From an uncultured Clostridiaceae bacterium (GTDB lineage: Bacteria > Bacillota > Clostridia > TANB77 > CAG-508): 61,130 nucleotides of DNA. Positions 16,838 to 25,497 of the stretch are shown here, piece after piece; positions within the stretch are counted from its first letter, which is position 1; each line of letters begins with the position of its first letter. The stretch is from positions 1-61,130 of the forward strand of contig CAMMAC010000006.1 in assembly GCA_946493085.1 (NCBI GenBank). The letters run 5' to 3'. A model generated the notes under the pieces. That model was not told the DNA's origin. It saw nothing but the letters and a program-made list of their open reading frames with translations, and searched no databases. The position numbers were made by a program, and so were the translations under genes.

Positions 16838-19570
16838 ATGAGTAGTAGTGGCAAAACAAGCAAACATACAAAAAGTGATATGGATAAAACAAAACAATAT
16901 AAAATAAAGAAGAGCAAGAAAAATAAAAAATCCTCAAATAATGAGGAAACAAAAGTAATGAAAGATGGGAAAAATTATCAAAAAGTAAAGAAACCAAAAC
17001 AGAAAAAACATAAAGTTTTAAAAAGAGTAATTTTAGGATTCTTTTTAATTTGCTTAATATTGGTTATTATTGCGTTAGGAATTGTAGCAGGCATCTTCTT
17101 TAGTGATAAGTATCAAATGTCCAAAGATGTTCTAAGTATTGAAAAGAGAAATTCTACCGTAGTAGATGCAGATGGAAATGTAATTGCAACTTTAGCAGGA
17201 GAAGAAAACAGAAAACCGATTTCTCTAGATGAAATGCCAACATATTTGCCAAAAGCATTTATTGCAATAGAGGACAAGAGATTTTATGAGCATGGAGCTG
17301 TAGATTGGGGAAGGACTTTATATGCAACAGTTACTTATATATTTAATGGAGGAAAATCCTCTTTTGGAGGAAGTACAATTACACAACAATTAATTAAAAA
17401 CTTGTATGATGATGACGATAGAAGTGGTCTTGCTGGAATTGAAAGAAAAATTAGAGAGATGGCACGTGCCTATAACCTAGAAAAGGTTGCTTCTAAAGAC
17501 GAAATACTTGAAACTTATTTAAATTATATTTACCTAGGTGGTTATAAAGATGGAATCGATGTAATGGGAGTAGAAGTGGCATCAGAATATTATTTCTCTA
17601 AATCGGCAAAAGATTTAACTATTGCGCAAGCTGCTTTCTTAGCAGGAATTAATAATACGCCAAATAGTTATTATCCTTTTGATGCAGAAACAGATAATAC
17701 AGAAAAAATACAAACTAGAACAAAAACTGTACTTGCAGAAATGAAAGACCAAGGTTACATATCAGAAGAAGAATATAATACAGCTGTAGCAGAAGTAGAT
17801 GCAGGTCTAGGTTTTCAAAAAGGAAATGTAAGCAATGCTGTTAACTATTCTTATCATACATCAGCTGCTATTGAACAAGTAATTACTGATTTGATGGAAC
17901 AAGAAGAAGACTTATCCTATAAAGCAGCAAAAGCAAGAATATTTAGTAATGGATATACCATTTATACAACACAAAAAACAGAGATACAGAATACAATGGA
18001 AACAGAATACAAAAAAGATACTTATGTAGTAAATGGTAGAGAAAAGAAAGACGGACAATTAATTAATACAGGACATAGCCAATCTGCAATGGTCATTATA
18101 GACCATACAACGGGGCAAGTAGTTGGTACAATGGGGGCTTTAGGTTCAGATTCAGATGTTTCTGGCATGAATAGAGCCACACAAGGAAAAATACAGCCAG
18201 GCTCTTCATTTAAACCAATTGCTGTAATTGCTCCAGCACTAGAAGAAGGAATTATTACAGCAGCTACTGTATATGATGATACAAAAACAACCTTTGGAGG
18301 AAATTATAGTCCTAAAAATTCTGGAAGTTATAGAGGACTTCAAACTGTAAGAAATGCAATTGCACACTCTTCTAACGTAATTAATGTAAAAATTTTGGCA
18401 GAACTAGGAACCTCTAAATCTATAGAATTCTTGCATAATATTGGAGTAGAAAATGTAGGCGATAGTGCAGATTTATCTTTAGCTTTGGGAACACCAAGTG
18501 TAACTCCATTGGAGATGGCAGCAGCTTATGCAGCGATTGCAAACGATGGTGTCTATATAGAACCTACTTTTTATACAAAAGTAGAAGATAGCAATGGAAA
18601 TACAGTAGTAGAGGCAACACAGGAGAGCAGAAGAGTAATGAGTGAGGACAATGCCTATATTCTAAAATCTATCTTAACAGCACCAGTAAAAAGTGGTACA
18701 GCTACAAACTGTACAATCTCTGGAATGGATGTAGCTGCTAAAACAGGTTCTACAGAAGAATATCGTGATAGATGGCTATGTGGATTTACGCCATATTATA
18801 CTGCAGCTACTTGGTTTGGTTTTGATAACCCAGAAAGACCAAGGGGAGGAAATATAAGCAATAGCAGTAATACAGCATCTATTATTTGGATAACGATTAT
18901 GAGAAATATCCATAAAGGTTTAGCAAATGCTTCCTTTGAAAAAACAAGCAATATTGTATCTGCAACCATTTGCTTAGATTCTGGAAAAGTAGCTACTTCT
19001 TCTTGTAGCAGAACTACTTCAGAAGTATTTGTAAAAGGCACTGTACCAGGAGCTTGTGAAGGGCACCAAAAATTAACGATTTGTACAGATACAGGAAAAA
19101 TTGCTAATGAATATTGTCCAAATGTAGAAGAAAAAACATATTTAGTAAAACCAGAAAAAGAAAATACAAAATTATGGTCAACACCAGATGGAGGAAAATA
19201 CAATGTTCCAACAGAGACTTGTACAGAGCATAAAGAAGCAGAAAAAGTAAAGGTACCAAATGTACTAGGAAAAACAGAAGCACAAGCGAAAAAAGCTTTG
19301 GAAGATTTAGGATTGAAAGTGCAAACAAAATATGATAATGATAGTAGCGAAGATAATGGAGTAGTATTAGCACAGAGTCAAAAAGAGGGAGCAGAAGTAG
19401 AAAAAGGAGCAACCATTACAATTACAGTTAATCGAAAGCAAACCAATACACAATCCAACACACAAAACAATAATACAACTAATAGAACAAATACGCAATC
19501 GAATAACGTAGTAGATGATGATGAGACAACAGGTGGAGATAAAACAAATACGAATGACGATAATACTTAA
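16838..19570 (+). CDS. Class A penicillin-binding protein with PASTA domain
   Basis: Bifunctional glycosyltransferase/transpeptidase of 910 residues for peptidoglycan synthesis. A Lys-rich cytoplasmic tail (about 1-60) is followed by a membrane helix (about 64-90). The GT51 domain has EDKRFYEHGAVDWGR and GGSTITQQLIKN; the transpeptidase has SxxK in PGSSFKP (about 454), SSN (about 511) and KTGST (about 634). A PASTA domain (VPNVLGKTEAQAKKALE, about 805-865) and a low-complexity Asn/Thr/Gln tail end it. The ATG follows AAGGAGGAAATC. Overall PBP1a/PonA-like. Confidence 0.95.
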   Translation: MSSSGKTSKHTKSDMDKTKQYKIKKSKKNKKSSNNEETKVMKDGKNYQKVKKPKQKKHKVLKRVILGFFLICLILVIIALGIVAGIFFSDKYQMSKDVLSIEKRNSTVVDADGNVIATLAGEENRKPISLDEMPTYLPKAFIAIEDKRFYEHGAVDWGRTLYATVTYIFNGGKSSFGGSTITQQLIKNLYDDDDRSGLAGIERKIREMARAYNLEKVASKDEILETYLNYIYLGGYKDGIDVMGVEVASEYYFSKSAKDLTIAQAAFLAGINNTPNSYYPFDAETDNTEKIQTRTKTVLAEMKDQGYISEEEYNTAVAEVDAGLGFQKGNVSNAVNYSYHTSAAIEQVITDLMEQEEDLSYKAAKARIFSNGYTIYTTQKTEIQNTMETEYKKDTYVVNGREKKDGQLINTGHSQSAMVIIDHTTGQVVGTMGALGSDSDVSGMNRATQGKIQPGSSFKPIAVIAPALEEGIITAATVYDDTKTTFGGNYSPKNSGSYRGLQTVRNAIAHSSNVINVKILAELGTSKSIEFLHNIGVENVGDSADLSLALGTPSVTPLEMAAAYAAIANDGVYIEPTFYTKVEDSNGNTVVEATQESRRVMSEDNAYILKSILTAPVKSGTATNCTISGMDVAAKTGSTEEYRDRWLCGFTPYYTAATWFGFDNPERPRGGNISNSSNTASIIWITIMRNIHKGLANASFEKTSNIVSATICLDSGKVATSSCSRTTSEVFVKGTVPGACEGHQKLTICTDTGKIANEYCPNVEEKTYLVKPEKENTKLWSTPDGGKYNVPTETCTEHKEAEKVKVPNVLGKTEAQAKKALEDLGLKVQTKYDNDSSEDNGVVLAQSQKEGAEVEKGATITITVNRKQTNTQSNTQNNNTTNRTNTQSNNVVDDDETTGGDKTNTNDDNT

Positions 19571-19574
19571 TTTT

Positions 19575-19609
19575 ATACTAGATACTATCTAAAAAATAGT
19601 ATCTAGTAT
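19575..19609. terminator. Hairpin after the class A PBP gene
   Basis: ATACTAGATACTAT and its exact complement form a perfect 14-bp stem with a 7-base loop. There is no strong T run, so termination is likely but not certain. Confidence 0.6.
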
Positions 19610-19656
19610 GCCTGTCTTAAAATAAAAAAGTTCTTAGAACTAGAAAGGAAAGAAAA

Positions 19657-21060
19657 ATGCAAGTTACTTTATATAATACATTAACCAAAAAGAAAGAAGA
19701 TTTTGTACCATTACAGAAAGAAGCGGTACGCATATATACTTGTGGTCCAACCGTATATAGCTATGCACATATTGGTAATTTTAGAGCTTATATTTTTATG
19801 GATAATTTAAGAAGAACTCTAGAATATAATGGATATACTTTAAAACATGTCATGAACCTTACAGATGTAGGACATTTAGAATCAGATGCAGATGAGGGAG
19901 AAGACAAAATGGAAAAAGCAGCTAGAAGAGAGAATAAAGATCCGTATGAAATCGCAAAATTTTATGCAGATATATTTTTTAGAGATATGGGAAGACTACA
20001 TATAGAAAAACCAGAAATCATAGCAAAAGCAACAGACCATATTCCAGAAATGATGTCTTTTGTGGAAGAATTAATCAAAAATGGATATGCTTATGAGACA
20101 TCAAGAGCTATCTATTTTGATATTTCTAAATTAGATAAATATCCGGTTCTATCTAATCGTAAGTTAGATGACCAAATTGCAGGAGCTAGGGTAGAAGTAG
20201 ATCCAGAAAAAAGAAATCCTTATGATTTTGCTGTATGGATTAAAGCACCAGAAAACCATATTATGAAATGGGAAAGTCCATGGGGATTATCCTATCCAGG
20301 ATGGCATTTAGAGTGCTCTGCCATGAGTAGAAAATATTTAGGAGATGTTTTTGATATTCATACTGGTGGAGTAGATCATATCCCAACACATCACGAAAAT
20401 GAAATTGCACAAAGTAAAGGATGCACAGGAAAGATACCAGCTAAAATATGGATGCATGTAGAGTTTTTGCAAGTAGATGGTGGCAAAATGTCTAAAAGTT
20501 TGGAAAATACATATACATTGGACCAATTACAAGAAAAAGGAATAGAACCATTAGCTTATAAATTATTCTGCTATACAGCACATTATAGGACAAAATTGAA
20601 TTTCACTTTTGATAGTGCACTTTCTACACAAAAAGCATTAAATCGTTTGAGAGAAGCTTATGTAAAACACGAAGAAGCTCCAAAAATGAAAATAGAAGAA
20701 AACAAAATACAATCTTATAAAGAACGCTTTTTAGAAGCAATTAATGATGACTTAAATATGCCGCTTGCTATGGGAATTGTATGGGAGATTGCTAGAAATG
20801 AAATAAAAGCGAAAGAATGGGCAGACTTATTATTAGAATTAGATAAGGTATTAGCATTAGATTTAAAAAATAGCAAAAGTTATTTAGAAACAGAAAAGAA
20901 AGTAGAATTGCCAGAAGAAATTCAAAAAATGGTAGAAGAAAGAAAAATAGCAAGACAAAATAAAGATTGGGCAAAATCAGATGAGTTAAGAGAGAAAATA
21001 GAGCAAGCTGGATATCATGTAAAAGACACAAAAGAAGGTATGACAGTAGAAAAATTTTAG
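19657..21060 (+). CDS. cysS: Cysteinyl-tRNA synthetase
   Basis: Class I synthetase for tRNA-Cys, 467 residues, normal length. Zn ligands and the HIGH motif appear in YTCGPTVYSYAHIGNFR (about 27-43), further Zn ligands in WHLECSAMS and HHENEIAQ, and the KMSKS loop as KMSKSLEN (about 276). The ATG follows AGAAAGGAAAG. It is probably cotranscribed with the DUF1189-like gene 35 bases downstream. Confidence 0.97.
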   Translation: MQVTLYNTLTKKKEDFVPLQKEAVRIYTCGPTVYSYAHIGNFRAYIFMDNLRRTLEYNGYTLKHVMNLTDVGHLESDADEGEDKMEKAARRENKDPYEIAKFYADIFFRDMGRLHIEKPEIIAKATDHIPEMMSFVEELIKNGYAYETSRAIYFDISKLDKYPVLSNRKLDDQIAGARVEVDPEKRNPYDFAVWIKAPENHIMKWESPWGLSYPGWHLECSAMSRKYLGDVFDIHTGGVDHIPTHHENEIAQSKGCTGKIPAKIWMHVEFLQVDGGKMSKSLENTYTLDQLQEKGIEPLAYKLFCYTAHYRTKLNFTFDSALSTQKALNRLREAYVKHEEAPKMKIEENKIQSYKERFLEAINDDLNMPLAMGIVWEIARNEIKAKEWADLLLELDKVLALDLKNSKSYLETEKKVELPEEIQKMVEERKIARQNKDWAKSDELREKIEQAGYHVKDTKEGMTVEKF

Positions 21061-21095
21061 CAAACTACGTGCAAGAAGAAAGGAATGGAAAGAAA

Positions 21096-22163
21096 ATGGC
21101 AAAAGAAGAAAAAAATATAGAAAATAGTAACTTCTTTAAAAAAGTTTGGATATGTATTACGGACTTTGAAAAATATCCAGAACTTGCTGCACAAAAAGGA
21201 ACAAAAACATTAATATATATTGCAATTTTAATGGCAATTTTTTCACTAGTAGTAACTGTAATGAACACGGTCCAATTTTCCAATCAAATGGAAGAGGCTG
21301 TAACTTATTTTCAAGAAGAAATACCAAATTTGACTTTAGAAAGTGGAACGTTAACAGTAGAACAAGAAAATCCTATTATCATAGAAAATGAAGAAAGCGT
21401 GATTCCTCTTATTATTATTGATACGAATGCAGAAATTACAGAAGAGCAAATAGAAGAATACCGCAGTAAAATGCAAAATGTAGAGAATGCACTATTGTTT
21501 TTAAGAGAAAATGTAAGTATTAAAACAGCAGCTACAAATGGAGTCATGGAATATTCTTACCAAATACTAATGGAACAATATGGTATAGAAAAATTAGATA
21601 AACAAAGCATGATTCGTTATGTAAGTGGCAATAATAGAAATATGATATTAGTAAGCATGGGAATGATGACTTTTATTTATTCCTTTATGGTATATATGGT
21701 AAGTGTGCTAATGGATGCTTTCTTATTAGGTATAGTAGCTTATATAACAGCATTGTTATTACGTTTGCGTTTGAAATTTAGTGCTATGTGCAATATGGCT
21801 GCCTATAGCTTAACTTTACCGATTTTATTAAATTTGGGATATATTATATTAAATATGCTAACAGGTTTTGAAATGAAATATTTTGAGATTATGTATATTG
21901 GTATAGCTTATATTTATATCGTAGCAGCTATTTTAATGATAAAATCAGATGTAATGAAAAAAAGACAAGAACTTGCTCAGATAATAGAAGAACAAGCAAG
22001 GGTAAAACAAGAAATGGATAGACAAAAAGAAGAGGAAGAGCGCCAGAAAGAAGAACAAAGAAGAGAGGAAGAAAAGCGCAAGAAAAAGGAAGAAGAAAAG
22101 AAAAAAGAACAAGAAAAAAAGGAAAAACCAGTGGGAGAAGAACCACAAGGAGAAAATGGATAA
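21096..22163 (+). CDS. DUF1189-like membrane protein with charged C-terminal tail
   Basis: Protein of 355 residues. The N-terminal part (FFKKVWICITDFEKYPELAAQ) followed by a membrane segment and a later group of four hydrophobic helices matches DUF1189 membrane proteins of Bacillota, whose role is not settled. The last roughly 65 residues are almost only Glu, Lys, Arg and Gln and should form a long cytoplasmic helix. The start at 21096 is chosen for the MAKEEK start; the reading from 21069 has no ribosome site. It sits between cysS and ftsH. Confidence 0.75.
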   Translation: MAKEEKNIENSNFFKKVWICITDFEKYPELAAQKGTKTLIYIAILMAIFSLVVTVMNTVQFSNQMEEAVTYFQEEIPNLTLESGTLTVEQENPIIIENEESVIPLIIIDTNAEITEEQIEEYRSKMQNVENALLFLRENVSIKTAATNGVMEYSYQILMEQYGIEKLDKQSMIRYVSGNNRNMILVSMGMMTFIYSFMVYMVSVLMDAFLLGIVAYITALLLRLRLKFSAMCNMAAYSLTLPILLNLGYIILNMLTGFEMKYFEIMYIGIAYIYIVAAILMIKSDVMKKRQELAQIIEEQARVKQEMDRQKEEEERQKEEQRREEEKRKKKEEEKKKEQEKKEKPVGEEPQGENG

Positions 22164-22261
22164 TGAATATGATAGCATACCTACGCTCCAAATTATCCAG
22201 AATAACTCGTATAAAACCATTAAAGAATAAATGATGATAGAAAGAAGGGATTTAACAAAGT

Positions 22262-24094
22262 ATGAGTCATGAAAAAGATAAAATAGAGGATGAAAAAGAG
22301 CAAAATGCAAAAAATAAAAAGAAAAACAAGAAATATACCATCATAACGATTATTTTAACTATTCTATTCTTGATACTAGCTGGTATTCTAGCCTACATGG
22401 TTCTACAAGGAGATAAGGTAGAAAAGAAAGAGATTGCCTATACAGATTTAATTAAACAAATAACCGATGGAGAAGTAGAAAAAGTAGAAATGACAGTAGG
22501 CAGTACCACTGTCAAGGTAAAATTAAAAGATGTAGAAGAAGAGAAAACAGCAATAGTTCCTAATACGCAGGCATTTATAGAATTAGTACAAGATAAAGTA
22601 GCAGAAGGGAATAATATAGAATTAATACAAAATCCACAAAATGTAGTATTAGTTATTTTAGACGGTTTGTATGGAATTCTACCAATGTTAATGATTGTAG
22701 TGCTATTTGTATTAATTTTAAAAATGCAAGGATTAGGTGAAAAAGGAAAAGTATATGACAGTGAAGCGGTCAGAGAAAAAATAAAATTTGATGATGTAGC
22801 AGGATTAGATGAAGAAAAACATGAAATGATGGAAATTGTGCAATTCTTAAAAGAACCAAAGAAGTTTAATGAAATGGGCGCAAAAATACCAAGAGGTGTT
22901 CTATTATATGGAAAGCCGGGAACAGGAAAAACTTTGATTGCAAAAGCAATTGCAGGAGAAGCAGGTGTTCCATTTATTTCTATGAGTGGATCAGAATTTA
23001 TAGAAATGTTTGCAGGATTAGGAGCATCTCGTGTTAGAAAACTGTTTGAAAAAGCAAGAAAAGTGGCACCATGTATTGTATTTATTGATGAAATAGATGC
23101 TATTGGTTCTAGAAGAAGTAATGGTGGTGGAGCAGAAACTGAAAATAATCAAACGTTAAATCAATTATTAGTGGAGATGGATGGATTTGATACAGAAGAA
23201 ACTATTATAGTACTTGCTGCAACGAACCGACCAGAAATGCTAGATAAAGCACTTTTAAGACCAGGAAGATTTGATAGACAAATTACAATTCCGGCGCCAG
23301 ACTTAAGAGGAAGAGAACAAATTTTAGAAATACACGCAAAAGGAAAAAAATTTGCACAAGATATAGATTTAAAAAGTATTGCAGAAGATACAGCAGGCTT
23401 TACAGGGGCAGAATTAGCTAATATTTTAAATGAAGCAGCTATTATTGCAACTACAAGAGAACATGAAGAAATACAAGAAGTAGACTTAGAAGAAGCCGTA
23501 AAGAAAGTAACAGTAGGTCTTCAAAAAACAAGTAGGGTCATATCCGATAAGGATAAAAAATTAACAGCATATCACGAAGCAGGACATGCTATCGTTAGTA
23601 GATATTTAGAAACACAAGAACCAGTAAAAGAAATATCTATTATTCCACGAGGAGTAGCTGGTGGTTATACTATGTACAAAACTAATGAGGACAAAAACTA
23701 TATTGCAAAAACAGAAATGCTAGAGCGTTTAGTAGTTTTACTAGGTGGACGAGCAGCTGAAAAAATAGCATTAAATGATATTTCTACGGGAGCTAGTAAT
23801 GATATAGAAGTAGCTACCAAAATAGCGAAAGACATGGTAACCGTTTACGGAATGAGTGATGTAGTAGGAACCATATTTATTAATGTAGAAAAAGAACCAT
23901 ATGAGTTAGAATTATTAGGAGATAAATTTAGTAATGCGATTGGAGCAGAAGTAAAATTATTATTAGATAATGCTTATCAAAAAGCACAAAGCATTTTACG
24001 AGAGCATATGGACAAATTGCAAGCAATAGCAGAAGAATTACTAAAAAAAGAAGTCTTAACAGCCGAAGACTTCGAAAGATTTTTTGAACTTTAA
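22262..24094 (+). CDS. ftsH: ATP-dependent zinc metalloprotease FtsH
   Basis: Membrane-bound AAA+ protease of 610 residues that degrades misfolded membrane proteins and regulators. Two membrane helices (about 24-47 and 132-152) flank a small extracytoplasmic domain. Walker A is GKPGTGKT (about 216), Walker [28 protein letters not shown], and the protease site HEAGH (about 438). It ends FFEL with the stop codon inside a dispersed palindrome (24085-24113), which the convergent pseudouridine synthase gene shares. Confidence 0.97.
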   Translation: MSHEKDKIEDEKEQNAKNKKKNKKYTIITIILTILFLILAGILAYMVLQGDKVEKKEIAYTDLIKQITDGEVEKVEMTVGSTTVKVKLKDVEEEKTAIVPNTQAFIELVQDKVAEGNNIELIQNPQNVVLVILDGLYGILPMLMIVVLFVLILKMQGLGEKGKVYDSEAVREKIKFDDVAGLDEEKHEMMEIVQFLKEPKKFNEMGAKIPRGVLLYGKPGTGKTLIAKAIAGEAGVPFISMSGSEFIEMFAGLGASRVRKLFEKARKVAPCIVFIDEIDAIGSRRSNGGGAETENNQTLNQLLVEMDGFDTEETIIVLAATNRPEMLDKALLRPGRFDRQITIPAPDLRGREQILEIHAKGKKFAQDIDLKSIAEDTAGFTGAELANILNEAAIIATTREHEEIQEVDLEEAVKKVTVGLQKTSRVISDKDKKLTAYHEAGHAIVSRYLETQEPVKEISIIPRGVAGGYTMYKTNEDKNYIAKTEMLERLVVLLGGRAAEKIALNDISTGASNDIEVATKIAKDMVTVYGMSDVVGTIFINVEKEPYELELLGDKFSNAIGAEVKLLLDNAYQKAQSILREHMDKLQAIAEELLKKEVLTAEDFERFFEL

Positions 24095-24113
24095 GGAATG
24101 TCCCTAAAGTTCA
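24085..24113. repeat. Palindromic repeat, copy B
   Basis: 29 bases: left arm TGAACTTTAAGGA, right arm TCCCTAAAGTTCA, spacer ATG. Both the ftsH stop (24092-24094) and the convergent gene's stop (24104-24106) lie inside it. A T run follows only on the plus strand. Confidence 0.85.
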
Positions 24114-24955
24114 ACTTTTTTACCATTTAAATAATCTAAAATGCCACTAGGCGTAGTGAATCGAAAAATAAGGCAATAGCTACATAAATTTTGCGTTTTT
24201 TGACCATATTTTTTATTTACCGAATGATTTCCGTATTTTTCATCACCTAGAATAGGAAAGCCAATATGTGCCATATGTGCTCTAATTTGATGGGTACGAC
24301 CAGTTTCTATAGAAATATCTAAAAGGGAAGTTTTTTGCTCTTTATTTTCCTTTAATACAGTATAGGAAGTGATAATTGGTCTATATCCTTTTTTGGGAGT
24401 ATCAGAAATATAAACTATAGATTTTTTTGCATCTTTAAATAAATAGGCATGCAAAATATCTTTCTTTTTTGGCAGGATGCCATAAACTGTTGCTAAATAA
24501 TGTTTTTCTATTTCATGTTGTTTGAATTTTGCTTCTAAGATAGAAAGGCTATCTGTATTTTTCGCAAATAAAACAAGACCAGTAGTATTTCTATCAATTC
24601 TATGACAAGGTTCTAAATAAGAGAAATAAAATTGAGATTGCAAATAAGAAGTCATAGAATTTTCTCCCACCACTTCTAAACCAGCAGGTTTATTGGCTGC
24701 TAAAATGTTATCATCTTCATAAATTACCTTAATTTCTTTTAAAAATGGATACAGTAATTCATCGGATATATAAACTTGCAGAGAATCTCCTGTTTGCAAA
24801 GTGACATTTTCTTTTATTCTCTGCCCATTCACACGAATATCTTTTTGACGCAGTGCTTTATAAAAAGTACTAGAGCTCATAGAAGGGTATAAATCCGATA
24901 AAAAATTATGTAATTTTTTTTGATTATATTTTTCATCTACTACTAAATTTTTCAT
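24104..24955 (-). CDS. RluA-family 23S/tRNA pseudouridine synthase
   Basis: Protein of 283 residues. An S4-like N-terminal domain (FYKALRQKDIRVNGQ, about 31-45) is followed by the RluA catalytic domain with CHRIDRNTTGLVLFAK, whose Asp is the catalytic residue, and GRTHQIRAHM near the end. Family members isomerise uridines in 23S rRNA or tRNA; which site cannot be told. The start is set at ATG 24955. A strong promoter ends only six bases upstream, so the mRNA is probably leaderless. The longer reading from 25102 crosses that promoter and has no family similarity. Confidence 0.92.
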   Translation of the reverse strand: MKNLVVDEKYNQKKLHNFLSDLYPSMSSSTFYKALRQKDIRVNGQRIKENVTLQTGDSLQVYISDELLYPFLKEIKVIYEDDNILAANKPAGLEVVGENSMTSYLQSQFYFSYLEPCHRIDRNTTGLVLFAKNTDSLSILEAKFKQHEIEKHYLATVYGILPKKKDILHAYLFKDAKKSIVYISDTPKKGYRPIITSYTVLKENKEQKTSLLDISIETGRTHQIRAHMAHIGFPILGDEKYGNHSVNKKYGQKTQNLCSYCLIFRFTTPSGILDYLNGKKVEL

Positions 24956-24961
24956 ATATCC

Positions 24962-24990
24962 ATTATATAAGATAAAATTTAAAAAATCAA
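24962..24990 (-). promoter_or_regulatory. Promoter giving a leaderless mRNA for the pseudouridine synthase
   Basis: On the minus strand TTGATT (24990-24985), 17 bases, TATAAT (24967-24962). The ATG begins at 24955, so the expected transcription start falls at or next to the start codon, leaving no room for a ribosome binding site. The -35 box abuts the divergent -35 box at 24991. Confidence 0.7.
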
Positions 24991-25019
24991 TTGCATTTTT
25001 AGAAGAGATATGGTAAAAT
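24991..25019 (+). promoter_or_regulatory. Divergent promoter for secG
   Basis: TTGCAT (24991-24996), 17 bases, TAAAAT (25014-25019). The two -35 hexamers of the divergent promoters are directly adjacent. Confidence 0.7.
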
Positions 25020-25035
25020 TTAATACAGATTTTGT

Positions 25036-25133
25036 AGATGTTATTTATTTTCTTTTTGAAACACGGACGCACAGTTTGGGAGAATGTATATTCGACCAGC
25101 AAGGACAGTGAAAAAAGAAAATAAATAACATCT
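25036..25133 (+). repeat. Long perfect hairpin in the secG leader
   Basis: A 22-base arm (25036-25057) is exactly complementary to 25112-25133, enclosing a 54-base loop. It starts about ten bases after the predicted transcription start and ends about 40 bases before secG. It could be a structured 5' leader or a small RNA. I saw no SRP, 6S or tmRNA signature in it. Confidence 0.7.
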
Positions 25134-25174
25134 GCACTGTATAAACTATGAGGAAGAAAGGGAAGGAAATAAAA

Positions 25175-25423
25175 ATGGAAATCGTAAAATATGTATTATT
25201 AGGAATATATGTTGTTGTTTGTATTGCTCTAATTATTGTAGCAACTATACAAACAAAGGATAAGGGTGGCGCATCTGAAACAATTATGGGTTCTTCTACC
25301 AATAATTTTTATGAAAAGAATAAAGGAAGAACAAGAGAAGGAAGACTAAAAAGAATGACCGTTATATTAGGTATTGCTTTTGTAGTTTTATCAATAGTAG
25401 TAGGAATTTTGTATGCAATTTAA
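25175..25423 (+). CDS. secG: Preprotein translocase subunit SecG
   Basis: 82-residue membrane protein with two helices (about 5-24 and 60-80) joined by a Gly/Asn-rich loop (DKGGASETIMGSS), as in SecG of the SecYEG translocon. The ATG at 25175 follows GGGAAGGAAA; the longer reading from 25148 only adds MRKKGKEIK. secG next to rnr is the standard arrangement in Bacillota; smpB and ssrA, which often follow, are absent here. Confidence 0.93.
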   Translation: MEIVKYVLLGIYVVVCIALIIVATIQTKDKGGASETIMGSSTNNFYEKNKGRTREGRLKRMTVILGIAFVVLSIVVGILYAI

Positions 25424-25441
25424 ATAGAAGGATAAAATAAG

Positions 25442-25474
25442 GATGTGGCAAAAATATTATGCTACATCTTTTTG
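25442..25474 (+). terminator. Intrinsic terminator or attenuator between secG and rnr
   Basis: GATGTGGC and GCTACATC pair around an 11-base loop, followed by TTTTTG. Confidence 0.75.
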
Positions 25475-25497
25475 TTTGAAAAAGTATAGGAGTGAAT

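Noticed and set aside
25036..25133. SRP RNA, 6S RNA or tmRNA in the secG leader
   Set aside because: The conserved SRP apical sequence, 6S bubble pattern and tmRNA tRNA-like ends are not visible.
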